A stretch of 64,000 bases of DNA from Sphingomonas sp. BK345 (GCF_014193845.1 NZ_JACHZX010000002.1:558001-622000), one strand, 5' to 3'. Shown: positions 34,377-44,359, counted from the stretch's first letter. Numbers and translations are program-made. Notes: a model not told the origin generated them from the sequence alone.

Positions 34377-36593
34377 TCAGATCGCCGCTTCGCCCGCCAT
34401 CAGCTTGGGGAAGAAGCCCTCGTGCGCGGCGCGCAGCTGGTCGAGCGGCACGCAATAATCGCCCTCGCGCAGCTCGAAGATCACGCGCGTGCCGATCGTG
34501 CGGCCGAGCGGCTCGGCCTCCACGCCGGCGTCGAGCGCGGCCTGGAGGAAGTCGAGCAAAGCATGGTCGTGCACTGTCACGACATAGACGCCCTGCTCCT
34601 CGGCGAAGAGCGCGGCGGCGGTGTCGTACGGCAAGGCGCGATCGATCATCGCGCCGACGTTGCCCGCCAGCGCCATTTCCGCGATCGCCACCGCGATCCC
34701 GCCGTCGGCAACGTCGTGCACCGCGCCGAGATGCCCCGCGTCGATCTGCGCGCGGATGAAGTCGCCGGTGCGGCGCTCCGCCTCCAGGTCGACGCGCGGC
34801 GGCGGCCCTTCCTCGCGCCCGTGCAGCTCGCGCAGCCACAGCGACTGGCCGAGATCGCCGCGGCGCGTCCCGACCACGACGATGACGTCGCCGGTCTGCT
34901 TGAACGCGATCGTCGCGCTCTTCTGCCACTCCTTGAGCAGCCCGACGCCGCCGATCGCGGGTGTCGGCAGGATCGCCGAGCCGCCGCCCGTCGCCTTGCT
35001 CTCGTTGTAAAGGCTGACGTTGCCGCTCACGATCGGGAAGTCGAGCGCGCGGCACGCCTGCGCCATGCCGTCGAGGCAGCCGGTGATCTGGCCCATGATC
35101 TCGGGGCGCTGCGGGTTGGCGAAGTTGAGGCAGTTGGTGATCGCGAGCGGGGTCGCACCCACCGCGGTGAGGTTGCGCCACGCCTCGGCCACCGCCTGCT
35201 TGCCGCCCTCGACCGGGTCGGCGAAGCAGTAGCGCGGGGTGCAGTCGGTCGTCATCGCCAGCGCCTTGTCGGTGCCGTGGACGCGCACCACCGCGGCGTC
35301 ACCGCCCGGGCGCTGCACCGTGTCGGCGCCGACCATGTGGTCGTATTGCTCCCAGATCCAGCGCCGGCTGGCGATGTCGGGCGAGGCCATCAGCGCGAGC
35401 AGGTCGGCCGCTGGGTCCTTGCAATCGGGGATGTTGACCAGCGCCCTGGCGGGCGGCGTCGGGACGTGCGGGCGATCATATAGCGGCGCGTCGTCGGCGA
35501 GCGGCGCGAGCGGGATGTCGCACACCGTCTCGCCACGCCACTTGAGCACCATGCGCCCGGTGTCGGTGACATGACCGATTACCGCGAAATCGAGTTCCCA
35601 CTTCTCGAAGATCGCGCGCGCGAAATCCTCGCGGCCGGGCTTGAGCACCATCAGCATGCGCTCCTGCGATTCGGAGAGCATCATCTCGTACGGTGTCATG
35701 CCGGTCTCGCGCTGGGGCACGTCGTCCATCACCAGCTCGATGCCGACGCCGCCCTTGCTCGCCATCTCGACCGAGGAGGAGGTGAGCCCCGCCGCGCCCA
35801 TGTCCTGGATCGCGACGATCGCGTCCGACGCCATCAGCTCGAGGCACGCCTCGATCAGCAATTTCTCGGTGAACGGGTCGCCGACCTGGACGGTGGGTCG
35901 CTTCTCGTCCGAGTTCTCGCCGAAATCGGCCGAGGCCATGGTCGCGCCGTGGATGCCGTCGCGTCCCGTCTTGCTGCCGACGTAGACGATCGGATTGCCG
36001 ACGCCCGAGGCGGCCGAGTAGAAGATCTTGTCGGTGTCGGCGACGCCCACGGTCATCGCGTTGACGAGGATGTTGCCGTCATAGGCGGGGTGGAAGTTCA
36101 CCTCCCCGCCCACCGTCGGCACGCCGACGCAATTGCCGTAGCCGCCGATGCCGTGGACCACGCCCGAGATCAGGTGACGCATCTTGGGATGGTCGGGCCG
36201 GCCGAAGCGCAAAGCATTGAGGTTCGCCACCGGGCGCGCGCCCATGGTGAAGACGTCGCGCAGGATGCCGCCGACGCCCGTCGCCGCGCCCTGATACGGC
36301 TCGATGTACGACGGGTGGTTGTGGCTCTCCATCTTGAAGATGACGGCCTGGCCGTCGCCGATGTCGACCACGCCCGCGTTCTCGCCCGGACCGCAGATCA
36401 CCTGCGCGCCCTCGGTCGGCAGCTTCTTGAGGTGGATGCGGCTCGATTTGTAGCTGCAATGCTCCGACCACATCACCGAGAAGATGCCGAGCTCGACAAG
36501 GTTGGGCTCGCGGCCCAGCGCGTTGAGCACGCGCTCATATTCATCGGGGGACAGGCCGTGCTCGGCGACGATCTCGGGCGTGATGGCGGTCAT
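34377..36593 (-). CDS. purL: phosphoribosylformylglycinamidine synthase, large (PurL) subunit
   Basis: 738 residues, the small-type PurL that needs PurS and PurQ. ATP-dependent amidation of FGAR to FGAM. Seen: [17 protein letters not shown] near residue 40 (active-site His), [51 protein letters not shown] and the second-half [10 protein letters not shown]. PurS and PurQ are not in this window. ATG 36593 is chosen; the longer frame has no family likeness. Confidence 0.96.
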   Translation of the reverse strand: MTAITPEIVAEHGLSPDEYERVLNALGREPNLVELGIFSVMWSEHCSYKSSRIHLKKLPTEGAQVICGPGENAGVVDIGDGQAVIFKMESHNHPSYIEPYQGAATGVGGILRDVFTMGARPVANLNALRFGRPDHPKMRHLISGVVHGIGGYGNCVGVPTVGGEVNFHPAYDGNILVNAMTVGVADTDKIFYSAASGVGNPIVYVGSKTGRDGIHGATMASADFGENSDEKRPTVQVGDPFTEKLLIEACLELMASDAIVAIQDMGAAGLTSSSVEMASKGGVGIELVMDDVPQRETGMTPYEMMLSESQERMLMVLKPGREDFARAIFEKWELDFAVIGHVTDTGRMVLKWRGETVCDIPLAPLADDAPLYDRPHVPTPPARALVNIPDCKDPAADLLALMASPDIASRRWIWEQYDHMVGADTVQRPGGDAAVVRVHGTDKALAMTTDCTPRYCFADPVEGGKQAVAEAWRNLTAVGATPLAITNCLNFANPQRPEIMGQITGCLDGMAQACRALDFPIVSGNVSLYNESKATGGGSAILPTPAIGGVGLLKEWQKSATIAFKQTGDVIVVVGTRRGDLGQSLWLRELHGREEGPPPRVDLEAERRTGDFIRAQIDAGHLGAVHDVADGGIAVAIAEMALAGNVGAMIDRALPYDTAAALFAEEQGVYVVTVHDHALLDFLQAALDAGVEAEPLGRTIGTRVIFELREGDYCVPLDQLRAAHEGFFPKLMAGEAAI

Positions 36594-36748
36594 GGCCGCG
36601 GCGCATAGCGGCTGTGCGCCGCGGTGGCCAGACGGTGTGGGTTCGACAGCACGCCCAACGCACCGTTCGTGCCGAGGCGGCACTGAGCTCGTCGACGTGC
36701 CGTCTCGAAGCGCTTGGCGACAGGTCCGCGGCAGCGCATCGAGACGAG

Positions 36749-36767
36749 GCTTCGACAGGCTCAGCCT
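36749..36767. repeat. short repeat with CTTCGACAGGCTCAGC core
   Basis: A single arm resembling a repeat widely dispersed in sphingomonad genomes (recognised from general knowledge, not searched). It lies in the 195-base gap upstream of purL, where purL promoter sequence must also be. Confidence 0.35.
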
Positions 36768-36788
36768 CTCCTCAGCGCAAACGGGATC

Positions 36789-38216
36789 TTACCCGCGCCG
36801 CTTCCGTCTCAGCCGCCGTAGCAGCCCGCGCTTCTCGAACGCCTCGAACATCTCGCCCGGCCCCTCTGGATCGAGCACCTCATTGTCCGCCAGCCACTTC
36901 TCGACCGCGCTGAGGTCCTCCACCTCATAGGGCACCAGCGTCCGCCCGCTGCCGCGCAGCGCCTCGATCGTGGCGATCAGCCCGTCGCGCTCGACCCGCT
37001 CGCTCACCACCGCCGCGTCGACGCCGAGATGCTCGGCGATCAGGTCGTCGCGGATCGCTGCGATGGTCGCGGCGCCGTCGGTGATCGTGACGTCGCACTC
37101 GGTGTCGAGCCGCAGCGAGCGGTTGTTGAAGTTGGACGAGCCGATCCGGATCGCCTGGTCGTCGATCACCGTCACCTTGGCGTGGCAGTAGATCGGCGTG
37201 CCCTTCTCATTGACCGGATGGTACATCCGGAAGCGGCCGCGATGGTCGCGCCGGCGCAGCTCGGTAACGAGCCGCGCGCGCGCAGTATCCATCGCGATCG
37301 GCTCGAGCCAGCCCTGCGCGGTGACCGGGTTGATCACGACGATCTCGGGCGGATCGTCCTCCACCAGCCGCGCGGCGATCGCCTCGGCGATGCGGCGCGA
37401 GGCGAAATATTGGCTCTCGGCGTAGATGCGGTGCTTGGCCGAGGCGATCAGCGCGAGGTACAGCCGCTCGATCTCGAGCAGTTCGTCCTGCCCGTCATAC
37501 CGAGGCTGCGAGCGCGACACCGCGACGTCGACGTCGGTGAAGACGGGCGTGAGCGATTCGGGCCAGCAACTGCCCTCGCGCGGCGGCGGCGGCGCGATCT
37601 CGGCGCCGCCCGCGATGGCCCACCGCGTGCGGCACAGCTCGCCCAGCGCGCCCGCGACCGGGCCCTGCAGCGCGGTGGTGGCGTCGTGCCACGGCTTGTA
37701 CGCGCGCCCGCTCGGCGACGTGCGGCGCGGGTCGTCGTCGACGTGCGCGCGCGTGTCCCAGCGCTCGTCGGTCATGTCGATGCCGCCGCAGAAGGCGAGA
37801 CAGTCGTCGATCACGACGATCTTCTGGTGCTGCGAGGCCGCGACGGGATGGTGGCCGTCGAGCAGCAGGTGGATGCGCGGCTGGCGATAGCGCCAGTTGA
37901 GCAGGGTCCACAACGTCTTGCCGCGCCCGAGCGTCTTGATCGCGCCTTTGTCCCAGCGGAGGATGTGGACCTGCAACCCCGGCGTGCGGTCGACCAGCCA
38001 GGTGATGAAGGCACCGACGTCGGTGGGCGCCTCGGGATGATCGTCGTCGTAGGCGAGATTGATGCGCGCGTCGAAGTCCCAGCCGACCAGCAGGATCTGG
38101 TGCTGCGCGCGTAGCATCGCCTGGCGCGCGGCACGGAAATAGGCGTCGGCGTCGATCACCACCGCGGCCTGGTTGGCGCGCTCGACGCGCCAGCGCGTGT
38201 CCTCGGGGAGGATCAC
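36789..38216 (-). CDS. phospholipase D-superfamily protein with two HKD motifs
   Basis: 475 residues. Seen: HQKIVVID (His130) and HAKVTVID (His345), each followed by the downstream GGID or GSSNFNNRS element, so both halves of a PLD active site are intact. No signal peptide or clear membrane span. Such proteins hydrolyse or transfer phospholipid head groups; cardiolipin-synthase-like or phospholipase roles are both possible. GTG 38216 overlaps the arsC stop (GTGA), the last gene of the aroQ-accB-accC-arsC-PLD run. Confidence 0.88.
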   Translation of the reverse strand: MILPEDTRWRVERANQAAVVIDADAYFRAARQAMLRAQHQILLVGWDFDARINLAYDDDHPEAPTDVGAFITWLVDRTPGLQVHILRWDKGAIKTLGRGKTLWTLLNWRYRQPRIHLLLDGHHPVAASQHQKIVVIDDCLAFCGGIDMTDERWDTRAHVDDDPRRTSPSGRAYKPWHDATTALQGPVAGALGELCRTRWAIAGGAEIAPPPPREGSCWPESLTPVFTDVDVAVSRSQPRYDGQDELLEIERLYLALIASAKHRIYAESQYFASRRIAEAIAARLVEDDPPEIVVINPVTAQGWLEPIAMDTARARLVTELRRRDHRGRFRMYHPVNEKGTPIYCHAKVTVIDDQAIRIGSSNFNNRSLRLDTECDVTITDGAATIAAIRDDLIAEHLGVDAAVVSERVERDGLIATIEALRGSGRTLVPYEVEDLSAVEKWLADNEVLDPEGPGEMFEAFEKRGLLRRLRRKRRG

Positions 38217-38551
38217 AGGATCTCGCGCACCAGCTCGGGCGGGCGCGCCAACCGCACGCCCTTGTCGGTTTCAACGAGCGGCCGCTCGATCGTGGCGGGA
38301 TCGCGCGCCATCAGGTCGAGTGCGGCCTCGGCGTCGGCGACCGTCGGTGCGTCCCTGCGCAGGGCGGCACGCGGCGCGATCCCGCCGCGCGCGAGCAGCG
38401 CGGCGAGCGTGTCGCGCGAGGGCGGCGTCTTGAGATACTCGATGACGGTCACGTCGGCTCCGGCGTCCTGCAACAGCGCGAGCGCCTGACGCGACTTCGA
38501 GCAGCGCAGGTTGTGGTAGATCGTCGCCGCCGCGCCGCTCGCCACCGTCAC
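38213..38551 (-). CDS. arsC: arsenate reductase (glutaredoxin-type ArsC)
   Basis: 112 residues. Seen: [13 protein letters not shown] with nucleophilic Cys17 in the C-x-K-x-R loop, [12 protein letters not shown], and [19 protein letters not shown], matching the glutaredoxin-dependent ArsC group. GTG 38551 overlaps the accC stop (GTGA). Genuine arsenate resistance is uncertain because no arsB or arsR neighbours are present; the gene is embedded behind a fatty-acid-synthesis operon. Confidence 0.85.
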   Translation of the reverse strand: MTVASGAAATIYHNLRCSKSRQALALLQDAGADVTVIEYLKTPPSRDTLAALLARGGIAPRAALRRDAPTVADAEAALDLMARDPATIERPLVETDKGVRLARPPELVREIL

Positions 38552-39900
38552 GCGTCCTGGCGCGCCAGCCACTCCTCCAGCCATTTGATCGTGTAGCTCC
38601 CCTGCTGGAACTCCGGGTCGTCGAGCAGCGCCTGGTGGAGCGGGATGGTGGTCTTCATCCCCTCGATCACGAACTCCTCCAGCGCGCGGCGAAGACGACG
38701 CAGCGCTCCCTGCCGGGTGGTCCCATAGACGATCAGCTTGGCGATCATGCTGTCGTAATAGGGCGGCACGGTATAGCCCGCGTACAGCCCCGAATCGACG
38801 CGGACGTGCATGCCCCCCGGCGCGTGATATTGCGTCACGCGGCCCGGCGAGGGCGCGAAGGTGCGCGGGTCCTCGGCGTTGATGCGGCACTCGATCGCGT
38901 GGCCGCGGAAGACGACGTCCTCCTGGCGCAGCGTCAGCGGGTGGCCCTCGGCGACGCGGATCTGCTCGCGCACGAGATCGAGTCCGGTGATCGCCTCGGT
39001 CACCGGATGCTCCACCTGCAGGCGCGTGTTCATTTCGATGAAGTAGAACTCGCCGTTCTCCCACAGGAACTCGATCGTCCCCGCGCCGCGATAGCCCATG
39101 TCGGCCATCGCCCTGGCGACGATCCCGCCCATCCGCTCGCGCTCCTCGGCGGAGATGACGGGGGAGGGCGCCTCCTCCAGCACCTTCTGGTGGCGGCGCT
39201 GGAGCGAACAGTCGCGCTCACCGAGATGGATCGCCTGGCCGATGCCGTCGCCGAACACCTGGAACTCGATATGGCGCGGGTTGCCGAGATACTTCTCCAT
39301 GTAGACCGTGGCATCGCCGAATGCCGCCTTCGCCTCGGTCCCTGCCTGCTGCATCAGCGTCTCGAGCTGGTCGGGCGACTGGCACACCTTCATGCCGCGC
39401 CCGCCGCCACCGCTCGCCGCCTTGATGATCACGGGATAGCCGATCTGCTCGGCCAGCGCCTGGGCCTCGGCGACGTCGCTGATCGCACCGTCCGAGCCCG
39501 GCACGAGCGGCAGCCCGAGCGCGCCCGCGGTGCGCTTGGCCTCGACCTTGTCGCCCATCACCCGGATATGCTCGGGCTTCGGACCGACGAAGATCAGGTT
39601 ATGCAGCTCGACGATCTCGGCGAATTTGGCGTTCTCGCTGAGGAAGCCATAGCCCGGGTGAATCGCGTCCGCGCCCGAGATCTCGGCCGCGGAGATGATG
39701 TTGGGAATGTTGAGGTAGCTGTCGGTCGCCGCCGGCGGCCCGATGCAGATCGCCTCGTCGGCGAGGCGGACGTGCATTGCGTCGGCATCGGCGGTGGAGT
39801 GTACCGCCACCGTCTTGATGCCCATTTCGTGGCACGCGCGGTGGATCCGCAGCGCGATCTCGCCGCGGTTGGCGATCAGCAGCTTCTTGATCTGGGGCAA
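38548..39900 (-). CDS. accC: acetyl-CoA carboxylase, biotin carboxylase subunit
   Basis: 450 residues. Carboxylates the biotin on AccB with ATP and bicarbonate, first step of fatty acid synthesis. Seen: [22 protein letters not shown] at the N-terminus, [14 protein letters not shown] glycine loop, [22 protein letters not shown] and the biotin-carboxylase C-domain. No biotinyl domain, distinguishing it from the liuD product. It starts 5 bases after accB ends. Confidence 0.96.
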   Translation of the reverse strand: MPQIKKLLIANRGEIALRIHRACHEMGIKTVAVHSTADADAMHVRLADEAICIGPPAATDSYLNIPNIISAAEISGADAIHPGYGFLSENAKFAEIVELHNLIFVGPKPEHIRVMGDKVEAKRTAGALGLPLVPGSDGAISDVAEAQALAEQIGYPVIIKAASGGGGRGMKVCQSPDQLETLMQQAGTEAKAAFGDATVYMEKYLGNPRHIEFQVFGDGIGQAIHLGERDCSLQRRHQKVLEEAPSPVISAEERERMGGIVARAMADMGYRGAGTIEFLWENGEFYFIEMNTRLQVEHPVTEAITGLDLVREQIRVAEGHPLTLRQEDVVFRGHAIECRINAEDPRTFAPSPGRVTQYHAPGGMHVRVDSGLYAGYTVPPYYDSMIAKLIVYGTTRQGALRRLRRALEEFVIEGMKTTIPLHQALLDDPEFQQGSYTIKWLEEWLARQDA

Positions 39901-39905
39901 GGGCG

Positions 39906-40382
39906 TTACTCGACCACCACGAGCGGCTGGTCGAACTCGACCGGCTGGCCGTTCTCGACCAGCACCGCCTTGACGGTGCCCGCGCTCGGCGCGGTGATCG
40001 GGTTCATCACCTTCATCGCCTCGACGATCAGCAAGGTGTCGCCCGCGGCGACGCTCTGGCCCACCGCGGCGAAGGGCTTGGCGCCCGGCTCGGCGGCGAG
40101 ATAGACGGTGCCGACCATCGGCGAGCGCACGGCATTGGCGTGCGACGGCGCGGACGGGCCGGCGGTGTCGACCTGCGGCGGCGCGCCCGCGGCGACGGCG
40201 GGCGCCGGCGCATAATGCACCGGCGCGGCGACCGCGGCGGCCTTGCGCGCGACGCGGATCTTTCGCTCGCCGTCCTCGACCTCGATCTCGGTCAGCTGGG
40301 TGGTGTCGAGCAGCTCGGCGAGCTGGCGGACCAGATCGACGTCGACCTGCATCGCGCCGCCGTTGTGAGAGATGTCAGCCAT
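39906..40382 (-). CDS. accB: acetyl-CoA carboxylase biotin carboxyl carrier protein
   Basis: 158 residues. Seen: N-terminal helical segment, an Ala/Pro-rich linker (about 49-80) and a C-terminal biotinyl domain with EAMKVMN, biotinylated Lys124. ATG 40382 chosen; an internal ATG at residue 11 (MQVDVD) is a possible alternative. It lies 36 bases after aroQ and 5 bases before accC. Confidence 0.95.
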   Translation of the reverse strand: MADISHNGGAMQVDVDLVRQLAELLDTTQLTEIEVEDGERKIRVARKAAAVAAPVHYAPAPAVAAGAPPQVDTAGPSAPSHANAVRSPMVGTVYLAAEPGAKPFAAVGQSVAAGDTLLIVEAMKVMNPITAPSAGTVKAVLVENGQPVEFDQPLVVVE

Positions 40383-40418
40383 GCAACCCTGTTTCCCCTA
40401 GATAGGGCGCGCCTCCTG

Positions 40419-40853
40419 TCAGAAGCGGGCCGCGGCTTCAAGCGCGAGCATGTACGACATCGCGCCGAAGCCGGCGATGGTTCCCTTCGCGGCGCTGCCC
40501 ACCAGCGAGACGTGGCGGAAGCTCTCGCGCGTGTGCGGATTGGACAGATGCACCTCGATCACGGGCGTCTTGATGCCCTTGATCGCGTCGTGCAGCGCCA
40601 CCGAGGTGTGCGTGTAGGCCGCGGCGTTGAGCAGCACCGCGCGCGCGTCCACCGCCTGCGCCTCGTGCAACCACTCGACCAGATGCCCCTCGTGGTTCGA
40701 CTGGCGCAGGTCGACCCGCAGGCCGAGCTCGCGCGCGCGGTCCTCGAGCTGCCCGGCGATGTCGTCGAGCGTGTCATGGCCGTAGATCTCCGGCTCGCGC
40801 GTGCCGAGCAGGTTGAGGTTGGGGCCGTTGAGGACGAAGACGGTGTCGGTCAT
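40419..40853 (-). CDS. aroQ: type II 3-dehydroquinate dehydratase
   Basis: 144 residues. Shikimate pathway dehydration of 3-dehydroquinate. Seen: VLNGPNLNLLGTREPEIYG at the N-terminus, DLRQSNHEGHLVEWLHEA, NAAAYTHTSVALHDA and the EVHLSNPHTRESFRH block, all type II signatures. Upstream of accB in the same direction, as in many proteobacteria. GGGAGCGC precedes the ATG. Confidence 0.95.
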   Translation of the reverse strand: MTDTVFVLNGPNLNLLGTREPEIYGHDTLDDIAGQLEDRARELGLRVDLRQSNHEGHLVEWLHEAQAVDARAVLLNAAAYTHTSVALHDAIKGIKTPVIEVHLSNPHTRESFRHVSLVGSAAKGTIAGFGAMSYMLALEAAARF

Positions 40854-40944
40854 GCGCTCCCTTGGGGTCGTTGCCCTTCGTGCAGGTGTCATTGCATCCG
40901 GCGCGGCGCGGCGCAACGTTGCCCCTGCGGGTCCGCGGGCCTAG

Positions 40945-41961
40945 ATGGCGCGCATGGCACATTCCGACGGCACCATCACCATCACCCTCAACGGCGAGCA
41001 CAAGCGAGTCCCTGCCGGACTCTCGATCGCGGGCCTCGCGGAGTCGCTCGGGCTGGTGCCCGAGAAGCTCGCGGTCGAGCGCAACCTCGAGGTCGTTCCG
41101 CGCTCGACGCTGGGCGAGGTGCAGGTCGAGGACGGCGACGAGCTGGAGATCGTCCATTTCGTCGGTGGCGGCGACCATGCCGCGCCGCTCACCGACGACA
41201 CATGGACGGTCGCGGGGCGCACCTTCCGCTCGCGGCTGATCGTCGGCACCGGCAAGTACAAGGACTTCGCGCAGAACGCCGCCGCGCTCGAGGCGTCGGG
41301 GGCGGAGATCGTCACCGTCGCGGTGCGCCGCGTCAACGTCAGCGATCCCAGCGCACCGATGCTGACCGACTTCATCGATCCGAAGCGCGTGACCTACCTG
41401 CCCAACACCGCCGGCTGCTTCACCGCCGAGGACGCGATCCGCACGCTGCGGCTGGCGCGCGAGGCGGGCGGCTGGGATCTCGTCAAGCTCGAGGTGCTCG
41501 GTGAGGCGCGCACGCTCTACCCCAACATGCGCGAGACGCTGAAGGCGACCGAGGTGCTGGTGCGCGAGGGCTTTAAGCCGATGGTCTATTGCACCGACGA
41601 TCCGATCGCGGCGAAGCAGCTGGAGGAAGCCGGCGCGGTCGCGATCATGCCGCTCGGCGCGCCGATCGGTTCAGGTCTGGGCATCCAGAACCAGGTGACG
41701 ATCCGGCTGATCGTCGAGGGCGCGGGTGTGCCGGTGCTGGTCGACGCCGGCGTCGGCCAGGCGAGCGACGCCGCGGTGGCGATGGAGCTCGGCTGCGACG
41801 GCGTGCTGATGAACACCGCGATCGCCGAGGCCAAGGACCCGATCCTGATGGCGGCGGCGATGCGCGCGGCGGTCGAGGCGGGGCGGATGAGCTATCGTGC
41901 CGGCCGCATGGGCAAGCGCCGTTACGCCGACCCGTCGAGCCCGCTGTCGGGGCTGATCTGA
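40945..41961 (+). CDS. thiG: fused ThiS-ThiG: sulfur carrier plus thiazole synthase
   Basis: 338 residues. Seen: an N-terminal ThiS ubiquitin-like domain (about 10-77) ending in HFVGGG at 72-76, a 10-residue linker, then ThiG from [22 protein letters not shown] (86-107) with the Schiff-base Lys181 in LVKLEVLGE and the C-terminal [22 protein letters not shown]. ThiS normally needs a free C-terminal Gly-Gly for thiocarboxylation; here it is internal. ATG 40945 or 40954 are both possible starts. No TPP riboswitch seen upstream. Confidence 0.92.
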   Translation: MARMAHSDGTITITLNGEHKRVPAGLSIAGLAESLGLVPEKLAVERNLEVVPRSTLGEVQVEDGDELEIVHFVGGGDHAAPLTDDTWTVAGRTFRSRLIVGTGKYKDFAQNAAALEASGAEIVTVAVRRVNVSDPSAPMLTDFIDPKRVTYLPNTAGCFTAEDAIRTLRLAREAGGWDLVKLEVLGEARTLYPNMRETLKATEVLVREGFKPMVYCTDDPIAAKQLEEAGAVAIMPLGAPIGSGLGIQNQVTIRLIVEGAGVPVLVDAGVGQASDAAVAMELGCDGVLMNTAIAEAKDPILMAAAMRAAVEAGRMSYRAGRMGKRRYADPSSPLSGLI

Positions 41962-41969
41962 ACCGTGAG

Positions 41970-41990
41970 GAATTGACGTACGTCAATCCT
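41970..41990. promoter_or_regulatory. palindrome TTGACGTACGTCAA within an extended dyad
   Basis: A perfect 14-base palindrome at 41974-41987, extended by GAGGA/TCCTC flanks, lies just upstream of the EcfG-like promoter and after the thiSG stop. No T-run follows, so a regulator site is more likely than a terminator. The regulator is unknown. Confidence 0.4.
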
Positions 41991-41995
41991 CAAGG

Positions 41996-42020
41996 GGAAC
42001 ATCGCCGTTTCGGGTCCGTT
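41996..42020 (+). promoter_or_regulatory. EcfG (general stress sigma factor)-type promoter of csbD
   Basis: GGAAC (41996-42000), 16-base spacer, CGTT (42017-42020), which matches the alphaproteobacterial EcfG consensus GGAAC-N16/17-cGTT. It lies about 37 bases before a CsbD-family gene, a class commonly under general-stress control. Confidence 0.65.
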
Positions 42021-42056
42021 GTTCTGTCACCGGGTTACACTAGACGGAGAACGACG

Positions 42057-42257
42057 ATGGGCGAGCTCACCGACAAGATCAAAGGCAACGTCAACGAGCT
42101 GGTCGGCAAGGCCAAGCAGGCGATCGCGGATAAGGATCCGGCGGATCGCACCGCGTCCGACGATCGTCTCGCCGCCGAGGGCGCGGCGCAGGAGACCAAG
42201 GGCAAGGGCCAGCAGTTCGCCGGCAAGGTGAAGGGCGCACTCGGCGACGATATCTGA
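42057..42257 (+). CDS. CsbD family stress protein
   Basis: 66 residues, hydrophilic and Lys/Asp-rich. Seen: MGELTDKIKGNVNELVGKAK and ETKGKGQQFAGKVKGALGD, the duplicated KG-N-x-x-x-G-K motif of CsbD. In Bacillus the family is under the general stress sigma factor; here an EcfG-type promoter sits upstream, giving consistent evidence for stress induction. Biochemical function is unknown. Confidence 0.9.
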   Translation: MGELTDKIKGNVNELVGKAKQAIADKDPADRTASDDRLAAEGAAQETKGKGQQFAGKVKGALGDDI

Positions 42258-42352
42258 TCGTTGCGTCCTGACGATGAGGGGCCGTCGCGGGAGACCGCGG
42301 CAGCCTTTCGTCGCTAATCGGTGTAAGGAAGAGGCGCTTACAATTCACATGG

Positions 42353-42448
42353 CGTCATCCTGAACTCGTTTCAGGATCCACTGTGTCGCTCACCCAGCAG
42401 CGGCGAAGGCGCGAAGCCATGAATCCTGAAACGAGTTCAGGATGACGC
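42353..42448. repeat. family-A paired inverted repeat (empty pair)
   Basis: Left arm 42353-42381 (core TCATCCTGAAC..TTTCAGGA) and right arm 42421-42448 (AATCCTGAAA..TTCAGGAT) with a spacer of about 39 bases. It is the intact form of the element that flanks the GIY-YIG gene at 2179-2586. It lies between csbD and the convergent ThDP enzyme gene. Confidence 0.85.
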
Positions 42449-42493
42449 TGATCAATAAGGGAAAGCCGGTCGCCGACACCACGACCTCTCCCC

Positions 42494-44140
42494 TCAACCC
42501 TGCCGCAGTGCGCTCAGCGTCAGCCCCGCGGTGATCTGCTCGACGTCGGTGCGGCAGTGGATCAGCCGCACGCCGCGCTCGGCGAGCGCGCGCTCGAGCG
42601 CTGGCGCAAAATCCTCGGTCCGCTCGACCGTCTCGGCCCAGCCGCCATAGGCGCGCGCGAGCGCGGCAAAGTCGGGATTGACCAGCCGCGTCGCCGACGG
42701 GCGACCGGGATATTCGCGCTCCTGGTGCATCCGGATCGTCCCGTACGCGCCGTTGTCGACGAGGATGACGAGCAGGTCGACGCCGTGCTGGACCGCCGTG
42801 GCGAGTTCCTGGCCGTTCATCAGGAAGTCGCCGTCGCCTGCCAGCGCGACCACGCTGCGTCCCGGCCGGCGCAGCGACGCCGCCACCGCGGCGGGCACGC
42901 CATAGCCCATCGCTCCGGCGGTCGGCGCCAGCTGCGTCCCCGGGCCGGCGTAGCGCCAGTAACGATGCCACCAGCCCGAAAAATTGCCCGCGCCGTTGCA
43001 GATGATCGTGTCCGCCGGCAACTTCTCGCGCATGGTCGCGACGCAGGGGCCGAGATCGAGCGCGACGCCGTCGCGGCGGCGGGGCGTGCTCCACGCCTCA
43101 TAGGCGGTGCGCGCCTCGGCGGCGTGCGGGTGGACGCCGCCGTCGAGCGGCACCAGTGCCTCGGCGAACTCGGCCATGCCGGCGCAGATCGCGAGGTCGG
43201 TAGCGTAGGTGCGCCCCAGTTCCTCGGGGTCGGGATGGACATGGACCAGCCGCTGGCCGGGGTGATCGGGCGTGATCAGCTGATAGCCGTCGGTGGTCGC
43301 CTCGCCGAGCCGCGCGCCGACCACGATCAGCAGGTCGGCGCCGCGCACGCGCTCGACCAGCGCGGGGCTGGGGCCGTAGCCGAGGTTGCCGGCATAGGCC
43401 GGGCAATCGTTGGCGATCGCGTCCTGGCGGCGGAAGGCGGCGGCGAGCGGCACGCCGGTGCGAGTCGCCCAGTCCGCCATCGCCGCAGCGGCCGCCACGT
43501 CCCAGCCGGCGCCGCCGACGATCGCGAGCGGGTTCTCGGCGGTGGCGAGCAGGTCGCGCAGATGCTCGATCGAATCCTCGTCGACCGCCTGGGCGACGCG
43601 CTCGACGCGCGCGCGATCGGGCGCGGTGACGGTGTCGAGCAGCATGTCCTCGGGCAGCGCGAGCACCACCGGGCCGGGGCGGCCGTTGATCGCGGTGGCG
43701 TACGCGCGCGCGACATATTCGGGAATGCGCGCGGCGTCGTCGATCCGGGCCGCCCATTTCGCAATCGGCGCGAACATCGCCTGGAAGTCGATCTCCTGGA
43801 ACGCCTCACGGTCGCGCGTCGAGCGGTCGACGTCGCCGACGAACAGGATCATCGGCTGCGAGTCCTGCATCGCGACATGGACGCCGATCGCGGCGTTGGT
43901 CGCGCCGGGGCCGCGCGTGACGAAGGCGATCCCGGGGCGATGCGTCAGCGCGCCATCGGCGCAGGCCATGAACGCGACGCCGCCCTCCTGCCGGCACGTC
44001 ACCACCTCAATCGCAGGGGTGTCGTGAAGCGCGTCGAGTACCGCCAGGAAGCTCTCCCCGGGTACGGTGAAGAGACGGTCGCAGCCCTGGGCGACGAGCT
44101 GGTCGACGAGCAGGCGTCCACCGGTGCGGGGTTCGGTCAT
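42494..44140 (-). CDS. thiamine-diphosphate-dependent enzyme, acetolactate-synthase-like
   Basis: 548 residues. Seen: N-terminal Pyr domain with VTCRQEGGVAFMACADG (the ThDP-activating Glu), a middle Rossmann domain, and the ThDP-binding ALAGDGDFLMNGQELATA segment. It belongs to the large IlvB/benzoylformate-decarboxylase-like family but has no small regulatory ilvN neighbour, so acetolactate synthesis is not assured; a decarboxylase or lyase function is equally possible. Divergent from the HAD hydrolase gene across a 344-base gap. Confidence 0.85.
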   Translation of the reverse strand: MTEPRTGGRLLVDQLVAQGCDRLFTVPGESFLAVLDALHDTPAIEVVTCRQEGGVAFMACADGALTHRPGIAFVTRGPGATNAAIGVHVAMQDSQPMILFVGDVDRSTRDREAFQEIDFQAMFAPIAKWAARIDDAARIPEYVARAYATAINGRPGPVVLALPEDMLLDTVTAPDRARVERVAQAVDEDSIEHLRDLLATAENPLAIVGGAGWDVAAAAAMADWATRTGVPLAAAFRRQDAIANDCPAYAGNLGYGPSPALVERVRGADLLIVVGARLGEATTDGYQLITPDHPGQRLVHVHPDPEELGRTYATDLAICAGMAEFAEALVPLDGGVHPHAAEARTAYEAWSTPRRRDGVALDLGPCVATMREKLPADTIICNGAGNFSGWWHRYWRYAGPGTQLAPTAGAMGYGVPAAVAASLRRPGRSVVALAGDGDFLMNGQELATAVQHGVDLLVILVDNGAYGTIRMHQEREYPGRPSATRLVNPDFAALARAYGGWAETVERTEDFAPALERALAERGVRLIHCRTDVEQITAGLTLSALRQG

Positions 44141-44263
44141 GCGGCGAGCCTAGCCGCCCGAAAGGGTTAGGCGAAAGGGGTATTAGTTCCTAAGCGGCGC
44201 GGCTTCCTTTTCTCCCCCCGCGAGATGCCGCTGTCACCTCCGGCGAGCCTATTCCCCACCTTC

Positions 44264-44359
44264 CGTCATCCCGGACGTGTTCCGGGATCCACTCCGCCGC
44301 GCGAGCAACGCTCGAGGAGTGTGCGGCACGGTGGACCCCGGCACAGGTCCGGGATGACG
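44264..44359. repeat. family-B paired inverted repeat in the ThDP enzyme-HAD gap
   Basis: Left arm 44264-44292 (core ATCCCGGACGTGTTCCGGGAT) and right arm 44331-44359 (ACCCCGGCACAGGTCCGGGAT). It occupies much of the 344-base divergent gap, which otherwise holds no recognised gene. Confidence 0.8.

Noticed and set aside
40854-40944. A TPP riboswitch upstream of the thiSG fusion.
   Set aside because: The conserved CTGAGA and ACCTGA elements are not present, and the gap is too short.
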